Origin: CAVTOA01 sp963736285
Lineage (GTDB): Bacteria; Actinomycetota; Actinomycetes; Mycobacteriales; QHCE01
Assembly: GCA_963736285.1 (NCBI GenBank)
Contig: CAVTOA010000002.1
Location: forward strand, 310,001-374,000
DNA length: 64,000 bases
Direction of reading: 5' to 3'
Under the pieces are notes generated by a model. The model was not told the DNA's origin. It worked only from the letters and a program-made list of their open reading frames with translations, and did no database searches. Positions 19,294 through 28,303 of this stretch are shown here, piece after piece. The number at the start of each line of letters is the position of its first letter. The first letter of the stretch is position 1. Position numbers and translations under genes: made by a program.

Positions 19294-20304
19294 ATGAGAC
19301 GTCGACTACCGTTGGTGGACGTGTCTCGTCGCCGTACTGAACGCCTGGTCAACCTGGTGATCTGTCTGCTGTCGAGCCGTCGATTCCTGACCGCGAGTCG
19401 CATCGCCGAGTTGGTCGCTGGCTACGAGCACGACGTTCACAACGCGGCAGAACACGAGGCATTCCAGCGCCGGTTCGAGCGCGATAAAGCAGAGCTACGG
19501 GAGCTCGGCATCCCACTCGAGACCGGTACGGCCAGTGTGTTCGACACCGAGCCCGGCTATCGCATTGCTCGTCACGATTACCAACTGCCCGAGATTCGGC
19601 TAGAGCCAGCGGAAGCGGCGGCTGTCGGTATCGCTGCCCGTCTGTGGCGCAACGCCGGACTGGCGTCGGCTGCCTCGTCGGGGCTCCGCAAGTTACGAGC
19701 GGGAGGGCTGGACGTTGCCCCCAGTACCACCCTCGGCATCGAGCCGATCGTCAGTGATGAGCCCGCATTGGACGCGGTGATGGGGGCGGTGCGGAAGCGC
19801 CAAGAGATCAGTTTCGGATATCAGCGGCTTCGCGATGTCGAACCACACATGCGGGCGCTGCAGCCGTGGGGCGTGGTGTCATGGCGTGGTCGGTGGTATG
19901 TAGTGGGACATGATCTCCACAGGGGAGCGCTGCGATGTTTTCGCCTGTCCCGCATCGTGGGAGAGGTAGTGCTGGCCAGCTCGCCTGCGGCTTTCACCCC
20001 ACCACCGAAGCTCGATCTCGTGTCCCATGTGGTGGGTCGAACCGACAATGATCCTGGACAACAAGAAACCGCTCGCGTACACATCGAGCCAGCCGCAGCT
20101 GCGGGGCTTCGGCGTCAGGCACACAAACTCGAGCCTCAACCTGACGGCTCCTATGTGGCGACGCTGCACTACTCCGAACGAGAGAGTTTCGCGGCGAGCC
20201 TGGCAAGTTATGGTCCGCAGGTGCTGGTCCTTGATCCACCTGACCTCCGCAAGGCAGTCATCGTCCAATTAGAGCGTATGAAGGACAGCCATGGCCGCAA
20301 GTAA
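19294..20304 (+). CDS. pafB: WYL-domain DNA-damage regulator PafB
   Basis: Transcription factor subunit of the PafBC heterodimer, which activates LexA-independent DNA-repair genes in mycobacteria. The 336 residues have an N-terminal winged helix (RRTERLVNLVICLLSSRRF) and a WYL domain (about 160-290; LQPWGVVSWRGRWYVVGHD and the basic CFRLSRIVG). The ATG at 19294 gives the conserved MRRRLP start. The 3' end overlaps pafC by 14 bp, so the two subunits are translationally coupled. Confidence 0.93.
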   Translation: MRRRLPLVDVSRRRTERLVNLVICLLSSRRFLTASRIAELVAGYEHDVHNAAEHEAFQRRFERDKAELRELGIPLETGTASVFDTEPGYRIARHDYQLPEIRLEPAEAAAVGIAARLWRNAGLASAASSGLRKLRAGGLDVAPSTTLGIEPIVSDEPALDAVMGAVRKRQEISFGYQRLRDVEPHMRALQPWGVVSWRGRWYVVGHDLHRGALRCFRLSRIVGEVVLASSPAAFTPPPKLDLVSHVVGRTDNDPGQQETARVHIEPAAAAGLRRQAHKLEPQPDGSYVATLHYSERESFAASLASYGPQVLVLDPPDLRKAVIVQLERMKDSHGRK

Positions 20305-21265
20305 GGATCGGTTATCGCGGCTGCTGGACCTCGTGCCGTATTTGCTATCCCGGCCCGCCATTGGGCTCACGGAGGTCGCCGCAGATTTTGCTGTCACCGA
20401 ACAACAACTTCGCGATGACCTGCAATTGCTGTTTCTGTGTGGTCTTCCCGGGTACGGACCGGGCGATTTGATCGACATGTCACTGGATGGCGATACCGTC
20501 ACTGTGACCTATGACGCGGGCATCGATCGTCCGTTGCGACTGACAAGCGATGAAGCGTTCGCGCTGCTGGTGGCGTTGCGGGCTCTTGCGGAAGTACCCG
20601 GTCTGAGTGCGGGGGCCGCAGTGGCGTCAGCGATGGTCAAGCTCGAAGCCGCGGTACAACCGGGTGCGCACGCAGATGTGGATGTCGCCGCCCGGGTACA
20701 GGTGCGCACGCACGCGAACGAGCGTGTCATGTGGACGGTCAGTGCCGCTCTCGAGCGAGGGCGTGCCTTGGACCTCACCTACTACTCGGCGACCGAGGAT
20801 GTCGTCACCGAGCGAGTGGTGGATCCGATCCGGTTGATACTCGTCCGGGGATCTGCCTACCTAGAGGCGTGGTGTCGTCTTGCCAACGGAGTGCGTCTTT
20901 TTCATATTGACCGCATTGACGCCGCATCAGAGCTCGCCGAAGCGGCCAGAGTGCCAGGCGACCTTGATAATCACGCTGAATGGGATGGCAATTTTCGGCC
21001 CGGTGAAGATTCGGTGCTTGTGGTGCTCCGTGTTGGTCAGCATTCACGGTGGATCGCCGAGTATTACCCGTGCGAGGAAGTGAGTGCCGAAGCCGACGGA
21101 ACATGGAACCTGACTTTGCGCGCCACAAATGTGGCGTGGGCGAGGCGGCTGGTGTTGAGTCTCGTGGACGACGTGGAGATCCTCGAACCAGCCGAGCTCG
21201 CCCACGCGGTGCGGGAACATGCCTCGGCCGCCTTGGCCAGGTATGCCGAGTGTGACGCCGAGTGA
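20291..21265 (+). CDS. pafC: WYL-domain DNA-damage regulator PafC
   Basis: Second subunit of the PafBC activator, 324 residues. The N-terminal winged helix (SRLLDLVPYLLSRPAIGLTE) recognises DNA and the central WYL domain (ALDLTYYSATEDVVTERVVDP, then GSAYLEAWCRLANGVRLFHIDRI) is thought to bind a ligand such as single-stranded DNA. It overlaps the end of pafB. A small membrane-protein gene and tatA follow in the same direction. Confidence 0.93.
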   Translation: MAASKDRLSRLLDLVPYLLSRPAIGLTEVAADFAVTEQQLRDDLQLLFLCGLPGYGPGDLIDMSLDGDTVTVTYDAGIDRPLRLTSDEAFALLVALRALAEVPGLSAGAAVASAMVKLEAAVQPGAHADVDVAARVQVRTHANERVMWTVSAALERGRALDLTYYSATEDVVTERVVDPIRLILVRGSAYLEAWCRLANGVRLFHIDRIDAASELAEAARVPGDLDNHAEWDGNFRPGEDSVLVVLRVGQHSRWIAEYYPCEEVSAEADGTWNLTLRATNVAWARRLVLSLVDDVEILEPAELAHAVREHASAALARYAECDAE

Positions 21266-21300
21266 GTATCAGCGAAATACGACGTGAGTAAGGTGGGGTT

Positions 21301-21519
21301 GTGTCGTTTCCTGTGTGGCTAGCCCTCGGTGCCGTTGTGTTGGCTGTGCTGATCTTGGTTGCGGTGTCGTTGCGCGTGGTGGGCAAGCTCACCCCGTTGC
21401 GGCACGCACTGGATCGGCTCGATCAGCGGGCGGTCGGTGCACGTAGTGTGGCCGAGCAATTGCGGTTGTTGCAGCAGAACTTGGTTCACATGCAGAGCCA
21501 GAGGGCAGCGGAGCGTTAA
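21301..21519 (+). CDS. Small single-pass membrane protein
   Basis: A 72-residue protein starting at GTG, with one N-terminal TM helix (VWLALGAVVLAVLILVAV) and a charged helical tail (LRHALDRLDQRAVGARSVAEQLRLL). Such small proteins are common between pafC and tatA in actinobacteria. The role is unknown; a coiled-coil interaction is possible. The 35-bp gap to pafC suggests operon membership. Confidence 0.7.
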   Translation: MSFPVWLALGAVVLAVLILVAVSLRVVGKLTPLRHALDRLDQRAVGARSVAEQLRLLQQNLVHMQSQRAAER

Positions 21520-21570
21520 CCAATTTGCGGCACTAGACTGAGGTGTCGTCCACCGGTGAGAGGTGCTGCC

Positions 21571-21873
21571 ATGAGGCCATGGCATTTTGTTGTCATCATT
21601 GTGGTTATTTTTTTGCTGTTTGGCTGGAAGAAACTGCCAGATGCGGCTCGGGCGGTAGGGCGGTCTTTGCGCATATTTAAGGCCGAGACTAAAGAGCTCC
21701 TCGACGATGATGTAAAGGGCAAAGCTGAAGCCAAAACCGCTCGACAAGGCCTCAGCGACGACAGCACACCCCATGCTGCCCGGGACGAAGAGACTGACGA
21801 GGCGGTGCGCCCCACCTCCCCGCTGTCAGGCGAGGTACTCGAACCGAAACGTCAACCGCGTGAGCAGCGATAA
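21571..21873 (+). CDS. tatA: Sec-independent translocase subunit TatA
   Basis: Channel-forming subunit for export of folded, twin-arginine signal proteins. The N-terminal TM helix (HFVVIIVVIFLLFGWKKLPD), the hinge FGWKKLPD and the amphipathic helix (AARAVGRSLRIFKAETKEL) are diagnostic. The acidic, disordered tail makes it 100 residues long. I chose the ATG at 21571 because MRPWHF places the TM at the N-terminus. tatC follows 59 bp downstream. Confidence 0.94.
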   Translation: MRPWHFVVIIVVIFLLFGWKKLPDAARAVGRSLRIFKAETKELLDDDVKGKAEAKTARQGLSDDSTPHAARDEETDEAVRPTSPLSGEVLEPKRQPREQR

Positions 21874-21932
21874 CGTGCCCAGCTATCGACGCGGCAGCGC
21901 CATGGTTGTGCTCGCTGTGAGCGAATAAAACG

Positions 21933-22751
21933 GTGAAAATATTTACGCGTCAGCGCGAAAAACCGGTGCTCAGCGCTGACGGCAGCATGTCTTTGCTCGA
22001 GCACTTGTATGAGCTACGTAATCGACTGTTCAAAGCAGCATTGGCGATTGTCATTGCCATGATCATCGGCTACCTAGTCTCGGATCCGGTTCTGCATTTT
22101 CTTAATGCGCCGTACTGTGGCCGATACGGTGCGGACAAGTGTCGTTTTACCGCGCAGTCACCCATCGATCCTTTTGTCCTTAAGCTCAAGGTCTCCTTAT
22201 ATATAGGCATCATCATCTCGTGCCCGGTATGGCTGTACCAATTGTGGGCGTTTATCGCTCCCGGCCTTCACCGACGCGAGAAGCGGTGGGCTTACGGATT
22301 CGCGGCTGTGGGCGCGCCACTTTTTCTCATGGGCGCAATTTTGGCGCATTTTGTCGTCGACAAAGGCTTGAATTTTCTGCTGCCCGCAAATTCGCAATAC
22401 GACGTTGACGTCAATATCAGTGGCTACTTCGATTTTGTGACCGGAATGCTGTTGGTATTCGGTGTCGCGTTCGAATTTCCGCTCATTATTTTTGTGCTCA
22501 ACTTGGCGCACATCGCTACCGCTAAACGGTTGTTTGGTTGGTGGCGAATAGCGGTGCTCTTAATCTTCGTATTCACTGCCGTTGTCACGCCGACGCCCGA
22601 TCCATTCGGAATGACCGCGTTGGCGCTGCCGATGTGCGTGCTGTATTTCGCTGCCTGTGGTGCGGCGGCATTCAACGATCACCGGCGTGCTCGCGCCGCT
22701 GCCAAGCACGAACAGGCACAGCCCAGTGACGATGAAGCCTCGCTGCTATAG
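21933..22751 (+). CDS. tatC: Sec-independent translocase subunit TatC
   Basis: Receptor subunit for twin-arginine signal peptides, with six TM helices in 272 residues. The cytoplasmic N-terminus has SLLEHLYELRNRL, the signal-peptide binding site; FDFVTGMLLVFGVAFEFPL in the fifth helix region contains the conserved FE pair, and VVTPTPDP precedes the last helix. The GTG at 21933 is the likely start. The C-terminal tail is Ala-rich and acidic. It forms an operon with tatA. Confidence 0.95.
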   Translation: MKIFTRQREKPVLSADGSMSLLEHLYELRNRLFKAALAIVIAMIIGYLVSDPVLHFLNAPYCGRYGADKCRFTAQSPIDPFVLKLKVSLYIGIIISCPVWLYQLWAFIAPGLHRREKRWAYGFAAVGAPLFLMGAILAHFVVDKGLNFLLPANSQYDVDVNISGYFDFVTGMLLVFGVAFEFPLIIFVLNLAHIATAKRLFGWWRIAVLLIFVFTAVVTPTPDPFGMTALALPMCVLYFAACGAAAFNDHRRARAAAKHEQAQPSDDEASLL

Positions 22752-22845
22752 ACAGCACAGCGGCACCACGATGGCCACCGCTGGGTAGTCAGTCTTAGGA
22801 CACGACAGGCGTGGGTACATGCGAGCGCTGCCGTAGCCTAGGAGC

Positions 22846-25572
22846 ATGTCCAGCGATGCCGAAGAGCGAACCGTAACCCATCCAGGCATGTGGTTCGGTG
22901 ACTTCTCCGCCGCGAGCCCCTTTCCACTGGACGACTTCCAGATTCAGGCATGTCGAGCGGTCGAGAGCGGCGCCGGTGTTCTGGTATGCGCGCCAACCGG
23001 TGCGGGTAAGACCGTCGTCGGCGAGTTCGCGGTTTATGTGGCATTGCAGCAAGGCAAAAAGTGCTTCTACACCACGCCCATTAAGGCTTTGTCTAATCAA
23101 AAATTTCACGACCTAATCGCTCGGTACGGGCCTGACAAGGTGGGGTTGCTCACTGGTGACAATGCGATAAACGCAGAAGCGCCGATCGTGGTCATGACGA
23201 CCGAGGTGCTGCGCAACATGCTCTACGCCGGGTCATCGACGTTGGCGGGTCTGGGCTATGTCGTGATGGACGAAGTGCACTACCTTGCCGACAGGTTCCG
23301 CGGGGCTGTGTGGGAAGAAGTCATCATCCACCTACCGGCGTCCGTAACGTTGGTGTCTTTGTCCGCCACAGTCAGTAACTCAGAGGAGTTCGCCGAGTGG
23401 TTGGTGACTGTCCGGGGGCATACCGAAGTCGTAGTCTCCGAAGAGCGCCCCGTGCCGCTGTGGCAACACATGCTGGTGGGCAAACGCATGTTCGACTTGT
23501 TTTCTTCTGGCACTGATGCTGCACAGCGCCGGGCAGACCCAGAGCTGGTTCGGCACATACGCGACACTGTCCGCAGGCTAGGCCCACTGGCGGGCATGCG
23601 TAATCGCGGAAGACGCCGGGGCAATGGCTCCCGGCCGGGTCGGGGCGTGACACCGAGCCGTGCAGAGGTAATAGAAAAACTAGACGCCGCCGGGCTCCTC
23701 CCGGCGATCACCTTCGTGTTCAGCAGAGTGGGCTGCGATGCCGCGGTACAGCAATGTCTCTACGCCGGGCTCCGCCTGACATCCGCCGAGGAACGGGCAG
23801 AAATCCGACGCATCGCCGAGGACCGAGCCCGGCATCTGGCCGCAGAAGACCTCCAGGTGCTCGGCTACTGGGAATGGCTGGACGGGTTGCAACGGGGGGT
23901 GGCCGCTCATCACGCGGGCATGCTGCCGCTCTTCAAAGAAATCGTCGAAGAACTGTTCGTGCGGGGCCTGGTGAAGGCAGTATTCGCCACGGAGACCCTG
24001 GCCCTCGGCATCAACATGCCCGCCCGTTCGGTGGTGCTGGAACGGCTGGTCAAATACAACGGCGAAGCGCATGTGGATATCACCCCCGGTGAGTACACCC
24101 AGTTGACGGGGCGGGCCGGCCGACGGGGAATCGATGTCGAAGGGCATGCAGTCGTCGTGTGGTCCCCCGACATCGATCCACAGCAGGTCGCAGGGCTGGC
24201 CTCCACTCGCACATATCCGTTGAACTCCAGCTTCCGACCCTCCTACAACATGGCCGTCAATTTGGTGGCCACCGTGGGTGCGGAGAAAGCACGGGAGCTG
24301 CTGGAAACCTCATTCGCGCAGTTCCAAGCCGATCGGTCGGTAGTGGGGCTCGCTCGTCAGGTTCAGCATCAGCACGAAGACCTAAGCGCGCTCGCCGAGT
24401 CGATGACGTGCCACTTGGGAGACTTTGCCGAGTATGCCCGCCTGAGGCGGGAGCTCAAGGATCGCGAAAACGCCCTGGCTAAGCAGGGTTCCTCCCAACG
24501 TCGTGCGCGTGCTGCCCAGTCGTTGGAGCAGCTGGCGGTGGGCGATGTCATAGCCGTGCCATCGGGGCGGCGCTCCGGCCTAGCTGTGGTGCTCGACCCT
24601 GGGTTGCAACCGATGGGAGACCCCCGACCCTTAGTACTCACAGAAGACCGCTGGTCGGGCCGTCTATCCATTGCGGACTTCCCGGACGAGGTGACCAAGC
24701 TGGCGGCGATGCGAGTACCCCAGCACTTCAATCATCGATCCCCACAAGCTCGCCGAGATCTCGCCTCGTCGCTGCGCACTGTTACCCGGGGGCTCCTCCC
24801 GCCGCAACGTCGCCGACGCAAGTCCGCGGCCGCCGATGACCCGCAGCTCACCGATGTGCGGGCACAGGTTCGCCGGCATCCCTGCCACGGATGCGACCAT
24901 CGCGAAGAGCATGCTCGCTGGGCGGAGCGGTACTACCGCCTCCAGCGACAGACGTCCACGTTGGAACATCGGGTGCACCGCCGCACTAACTCGCTGGCGC
25001 GCACCTTTGACCGTGTCTGCGAGCTATTGACAGTCCGGGGCTACCTGAACCATGACGGCATCACCGAGGCGGGCACCCGGCTAGCTCGCATTTGGACAGA
25101 AGCGGACTTGCTGGTCGCGGAGTGTATTCGCGAGAAGGTGTGGGATTCACTATCGCCGGCCGAGCTCGCCGCCGCCGTCTCCGCTGTGACCTACGAGGCG
25201 CGCGGTGGCGACACTGGCACCGGCACGATGCCCAATGGGGCGTTACGTTCGGCCTTGGCCGACACGGTGCGGATGTGGGCTGAGCTCGAAACACAAGAAT
25301 CCGAGCGCGGCCTGGCGTTGACCCGCGAGCCAGAGCTGGGCTTTGTCTGGCCGATGCTGCGATGGGCACGAGGAGAACCCCTCGAGCGGGTGCTCGACGC
25401 GGGGCCCGGGGACGGCGAGCTGTCCGCCGGAGACTTTGTGCGGTGGTGCCGTCAAGCCATCGATTTACTGGACCAAATTGTGGAGGCCGCACCGGGTTCC
25501 GTGCTCAGCCGCAACGCGCTGGCCGCCATCGGTGCGGTGCGACGCGGTGTGGTGGCGTACTCCAGCGCCTAG
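22846..25572 (+). CDS. helY: Ski2-like DEVH-box helicase HelY
   Basis: RNA/DNA helicase of 908 residues. Motif I (APTGAGKT, about residue 49), motif II (MDEVHYLADRF), motif III (SLSATVSN), motif IV region (FVFSRVGCDAA) and motif VI (QLTGRAGRRGID) are all present. The Ski2-type C-terminal region contains a conserved CHGCDHREEHARW cysteine/histidine segment near 680. It lies directly after tatC, as in mycobacteria. Suggested roles are RNA processing or DNA repair; none has been proven for the family. Full length and intact. Confidence 0.93.
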   Translation: MSSDAEERTVTHPGMWFGDFSAASPFPLDDFQIQACRAVESGAGVLVCAPTGAGKTVVGEFAVYVALQQGKKCFYTTPIKALSNQKFHDLIARYGPDKVGLLTGDNAINAEAPIVVMTTEVLRNMLYAGSSTLAGLGYVVMDEVHYLADRFRGAVWEEVIIHLPASVTLVSLSATVSNSEEFAEWLVTVRGHTEVVVSEERPVPLWQHMLVGKRMFDLFSSGTDAAQRRADPELVRHIRDTVRRLGPLAGMRNRGRRRGNGSRPGRGVTPSRAEVIEKLDAAGLLPAITFVFSRVGCDAAVQQCLYAGLRLTSAEERAEIRRIAEDRARHLAAEDLQVLGYWEWLDGLQRGVAAHHAGMLPLFKEIVEELFVRGLVKAVFATETLALGINMPARSVVLERLVKYNGEAHVDITPGEYTQLTGRAGRRGIDVEGHAVVVWSPDIDPQQVAGLASTRTYPLNSSFRPSYNMAVNLVATVGAEKARELLETSFAQFQADRSVVGLARQVQHQHEDLSALAESMTCHLGDFAEYARLRRELKDRENALAKQGSSQRRARAAQSLEQLAVGDVIAVPSGRRSGLAVVLDPGLQPMGDPRPLVLTEDRWSGRLSIADFPDEVTKLAAMRVPQHFNHRSPQARRDLASSLRTVTRGLLPPQRRRRKSAAADDPQLTDVRAQVRRHPCHGCDHREEHARWAERYYRLQRQTSTLEHRVHRRTNSLARTFDRVCELLTVRGYLNHDGITEAGTRLARIWTEADLLVAECIREKVWDSLSPAELAAAVSAVTYEARGGDTGTGTMPNGALRSALADTVRMWAELETQESERGLALTREPELGFVWPMLRWARGEPLERVLDAGPGDGELSAGDFVRWCRQAIDLLDQIVEAAPGSVLSRNALAAIGAVRRGVVAYSSA

Positions 25573-25621
25573 CCGACGATGGGCTGCTGTCACAATGACA
25601 TGAGCTATATACAGAGGAGAA

Positions 25622-26131
25622 GTGGTGACTATCCGCCCCATCGTTGTGCTGGGTCATCCGGTGCTCCGCACCCCAGCCCGCGCTGTCACTGAGTTCGACG
25701 ACCAGCTCAAGCAGTTGGTCCAAGACATGCTCGACACTGTCCGTAGGCCGGGCCGAGCTGGGTTGGCGGCACCGCAGATCGGGGTCGATCTTCGCATCTT
25801 CACCTACAACGTGGGGCGCAAGATCGGTCACGTCATTAACCCCGAGATTGTCTCCCTCTCCGACGAACAGCAGACGGGGGAGGAAGGGTGCCTCTCCGTT
25901 CCCGATTTGTGGTTCCCCACCACCCGGGCCATGCGGGCAACCGTGCGTGGAGTCAACTACGATGGTGCGCCCGTAGAGCTGTCGGGCAGCGGCATGATGG
26001 CGCGATGCTTACAACATGAGGTCGACCACCTTGACGGCATGCTCTACCTCGACCGTCTGACCGGCGACCAACGCAAGCGTGCGATGCGCGCGGTTCGAGA
26101 AACAGACTGGGCCCAGACATCCCTGGTGTAA
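25622..26131 (+). CDS. def: Peptide deformylase
   Basis: Metalloenzyme that removes the N-formyl group from nascent proteins. All three motifs are present in 169 residues: GLAAPQIGV, EEGCLSVP (metal Cys) and QHEVDHLDG (two metal His and the catalytic Glu). The start is one of two adjacent GTG codons (25622, 25625) behind a strong gaggagaa ribosome site at 25613-25620; the second has the better spacing. It lies 49 bp after helY. Confidence 0.94.
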   Translation: MVTIRPIVVLGHPVLRTPARAVTEFDDQLKQLVQDMLDTVRRPGRAGLAAPQIGVDLRIFTYNVGRKIGHVINPEIVSLSDEQQTGEEGCLSVPDLWFPTTRAMRATVRGVNYDGAPVELSGSGMMARCLQHEVDHLDGMLYLDRLTGDQRKRAMRAVRETDWAQTSLV

Positions 26132-26194
26132 TGCGGTCCCACGTCGATGCTCACTTTCTCCGCTCAGGACAGACCGTGCGCGGCAACGCCGGCG

Positions 26195-27808
26195 ATGCCC
26201 ACTAGGCCACGCCGGACCCTGTATCGCAACGGCCGCATTTACACTCCCAGCCACCCGTGTGCCACCGCGCTTGCGGTGCAAGACGGCAGGGTCGCGTGGA
26301 TCGGGACAGAAGCAGATGCCGTCGGCTTCTGTGAATCCGTGCCCACTATCGACCTGCGCGGCTCGTGGGTGACACCAGCCTTTGTCGACGCCCACGTGCA
26401 CGCCACCGCGACGGGGTTGGCACTCCATGGCTTGGATGTCAGTGGGTGCCGAAGCGAGTCGGAATTGCTCGATGCGCTCGCCGCACATGCCGCGGCCCAT
26501 CCGGGCCAACCAATCCTCGGGCACGGCTGGGACGAAACCAGGTGGCCGGCTGGCCATGCGCCGAGGACCCCACAGCTAGACGCATGTGTCGGTGAGACAC
26601 CTGTCTATCTGACGCGAGTCGATGCGCATTCCGCTGTCGCGAACTCGGCATTGCGCGCCATGGTGCCCGAACTGCCGGCGCTCGCCGGCTACTCACCGCA
26701 GCACGCCGTCACGCGTGATGCACATCATGCGATCCGTCGGATGGCGCTGGCCAGCATTACGCCCACGCAGCGTCGCGCGGCGCAGCAAGCCACGCGGGCC
26801 CGTGCGGCGCAACAGGGCATCGCGGCTTTACACGAGTGCGCTGGACCCGACATATCCAGCGAAGACGATTTTCTGGCTTTACTGGCGCTCGCGGCGGAGG
26901 AGCCAGGCCCTGAGGTGTTTGGTTTCTGGGCCGAGCTTGGTGCGGCCGCAAAAGCTCGTGAGCTGGGCGCCGTCAACGCCGGCGGCGACCTGTTTGTCGA
27001 TGGCTCGTTAGGATCGCACACCGCGCTGCTCCGCGAGCCATATCGTGACCTGTCGGAGTCTCATCCGGACCGTCATGGCACCTGTTACGCCGACGTCGAC
27101 GCGATGTGCGACCACATTGTGGACAGTGCGGCGGCCGCCTTGCCGACCGGCTTCCATGTGATCGGCGACGCTGCCATCGACATGGCACTGGATGCGTTTG
27201 GCAAGGCGGCCGCGGTGTTGGGGGCAGAGGTGGTGCGCAATGCCGGCCACCGTCTTGAGCACGCCGAGTGCCTTGACCTGACGCACATTAAGCGAATGGT
27301 CGAATATGGACTGATCGCCAGCGTGCAGCCCATGTTTGATGCGGTGTGGGGCGGCCGAACCGGCATGTATGCGCAACGCATGGGCGCGGAGCGTGCCGCA
27401 CGTCTTAACCCATTGGCCGCGCTTGCCGCACATAATGTGCCGCTCGCTTTCGGTTCGGACGCGCCGGTGACACCGCTCAGTCCGTGGCAAGCGGTGCGGG
27501 CAGCGTGCTCCCCACGGGAGGCTCGCCACGCACTGGATCCAGAATCAGCATTTGCGGCTCACACCCGGGGCGGTTGGCGGGCACTGAACCTCGGAGCGCT
27601 AGACACCTCCCGGCACGTCCGGCGCGCCACGGCCTTGGCGGGAATTTTAGAAGTCGGGATGCCGGCGACGTTCGCGGTGTGGCGACACGCAGAGTGGCAA
27701 AATAATAATAATCCTTTATGGACTGTCGTGTTGCGAGAAGATCCCGCATGCGTTTTGATGGTGACCCGTGGCGATCCCGCTTATGAGCAGGGAACTTTCC
27801 TACTCTAG
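26195..27808 (+). CDS. Amidohydrolase, YtcJ-like (amidohydrolase 3)
   Basis: Metal-dependent hydrolase of about 537 residues. Family features are RTLYRNGRIYTP at the N-terminus, the metal motif FVDAHVHATATG near residue 70, the GHGWDETRWP motif, LFVDGSLGSHTALL, HVIGDAAIDMALDAF, HRLEHAECL and LAFGSDAPVTPL near the C-terminus. The substrate is not predictable; related enzymes act on amides or N-substituted amino acids. The ATG at 26195 starts the conserved part; the frame is open to 26147. It follows def by only 63 bp. Confidence 0.88.
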   Translation: MPTRPRRTLYRNGRIYTPSHPCATALAVQDGRVAWIGTEADAVGFCESVPTIDLRGSWVTPAFVDAHVHATATGLALHGLDVSGCRSESELLDALAAHAAAHPGQPILGHGWDETRWPAGHAPRTPQLDACVGETPVYLTRVDAHSAVANSALRAMVPELPALAGYSPQHAVTRDAHHAIRRMALASITPTQRRAAQQATRARAAQQGIAALHECAGPDISSEDDFLALLALAAEEPGPEVFGFWAELGAAAKARELGAVNAGGDLFVDGSLGSHTALLREPYRDLSESHPDRHGTCYADVDAMCDHIVDSAAAALPTGFHVIGDAAIDMALDAFGKAAAVLGAEVVRNAGHRLEHAECLDLTHIKRMVEYGLIASVQPMFDAVWGGRTGMYAQRMGAERAARLNPLAALAAHNVPLAFGSDAPVTPLSPWQAVRAACSPREARHALDPESAFAAHTRGGWRALNLGALDTSRHVRRATALAGILEVGMPATFAVWRHAEWQNNNNPLWTVVLREDPACVLMVTRGDPAYEQGTFLL

Positions 27809-27921
27809 CGACCCTCCGAATGCGACACACAGCTAACACGCTTTTCGCTCGCGTAAACATCGTTAAAAATCATGACGCAAACGACCTGCGAAAACGCAAA
27901 AAATGCCAGGTCAACGTCGAG

Positions 27922-28250
27922 TTGACTTTAGACGTATGTCAACTAGTGTTCGCTTTTGTCTCACTCGGGGGGCGACCGTCCGACGATTCGCATATCCGCT
28001 CTGGGCAGCGGTGGCCGGCACCGCAGATGGCCAGGTCCAGTAACGGAGCATGTGAAGCGGCGACGTCGTGGTCGAACAATGCACGAAGAAGCGGAGCACC
28101 GCAGCCAGTAGACAACGGCGCACGACACACCACCAGTGTGTACTGCGTCGGTCCGAAGGTTCGCGGCGAACATCGAGTCGACGTGCTGGTCGAGGGACGA
28201 GCAGGGCGCGGCCATATCAACGTTGGGGCCGCGCCTTGTTCCTTTTTGTT
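27922..28250 (+). ncRNA. Candidate independent RNA of about 290 nt
   Basis: TTGACT at 27922-27927 and TAGTGT 16 nt further on resemble a housekeeping sigma promoter reading rightward. The next strong hairpin followed by a T-rich stretch ends near 28250. Several inverted motifs lie between (for example cacac/gtgtg around 28130). I recognise no known RNA family: no RNase P, tmRNA or SRP motifs were seen. The call is an inference from bracketing signals only. Confidence 0.25.
28205..28250 (+). terminator. Terminator-like hairpin upstream of lnt-ppm1
   Basis: Stem ggcgcggcc / ggccgcgcc (28205-28213 and 28227-28235) with a 13-nt loop, followed by ttgttcctttttgtt. This is the most canonical intrinsic terminator in the window. 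It sits in front of lnt-ppm1, so it either ends an upstream RNA or attenuates lnt-ppm1. Confidence 0.65.
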
Positions 28251-28303
28251 CCTCCAGCACAATCGCGTGTGTGACTGCGACGCACGCGGCTACCTCCGCA
28301 CAA

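Larger units (their letters stand above)
27809..28303. other. Long intergenic region with promoter-like and terminator-like signals
   Basis: No convincing protein-coding frame lies here; the open frames on both strands lack family character. It holds an inverted repeat (gtcaac / gttgac, 27910-27926), a sigma70-like promoter (see next entry) and a terminator-like stem at 28205-28235. Part of it may be the leader of the downstream lnt-ppm1 gene. Confidence 0.5.

Noticed and set aside
27922..28250. RNase P RNA, tmRNA or 6S-like RNA
   Set aside because: Key conserved motifs of these RNAs were not found in the sequence; only an unassigned RNA candidate is kept.
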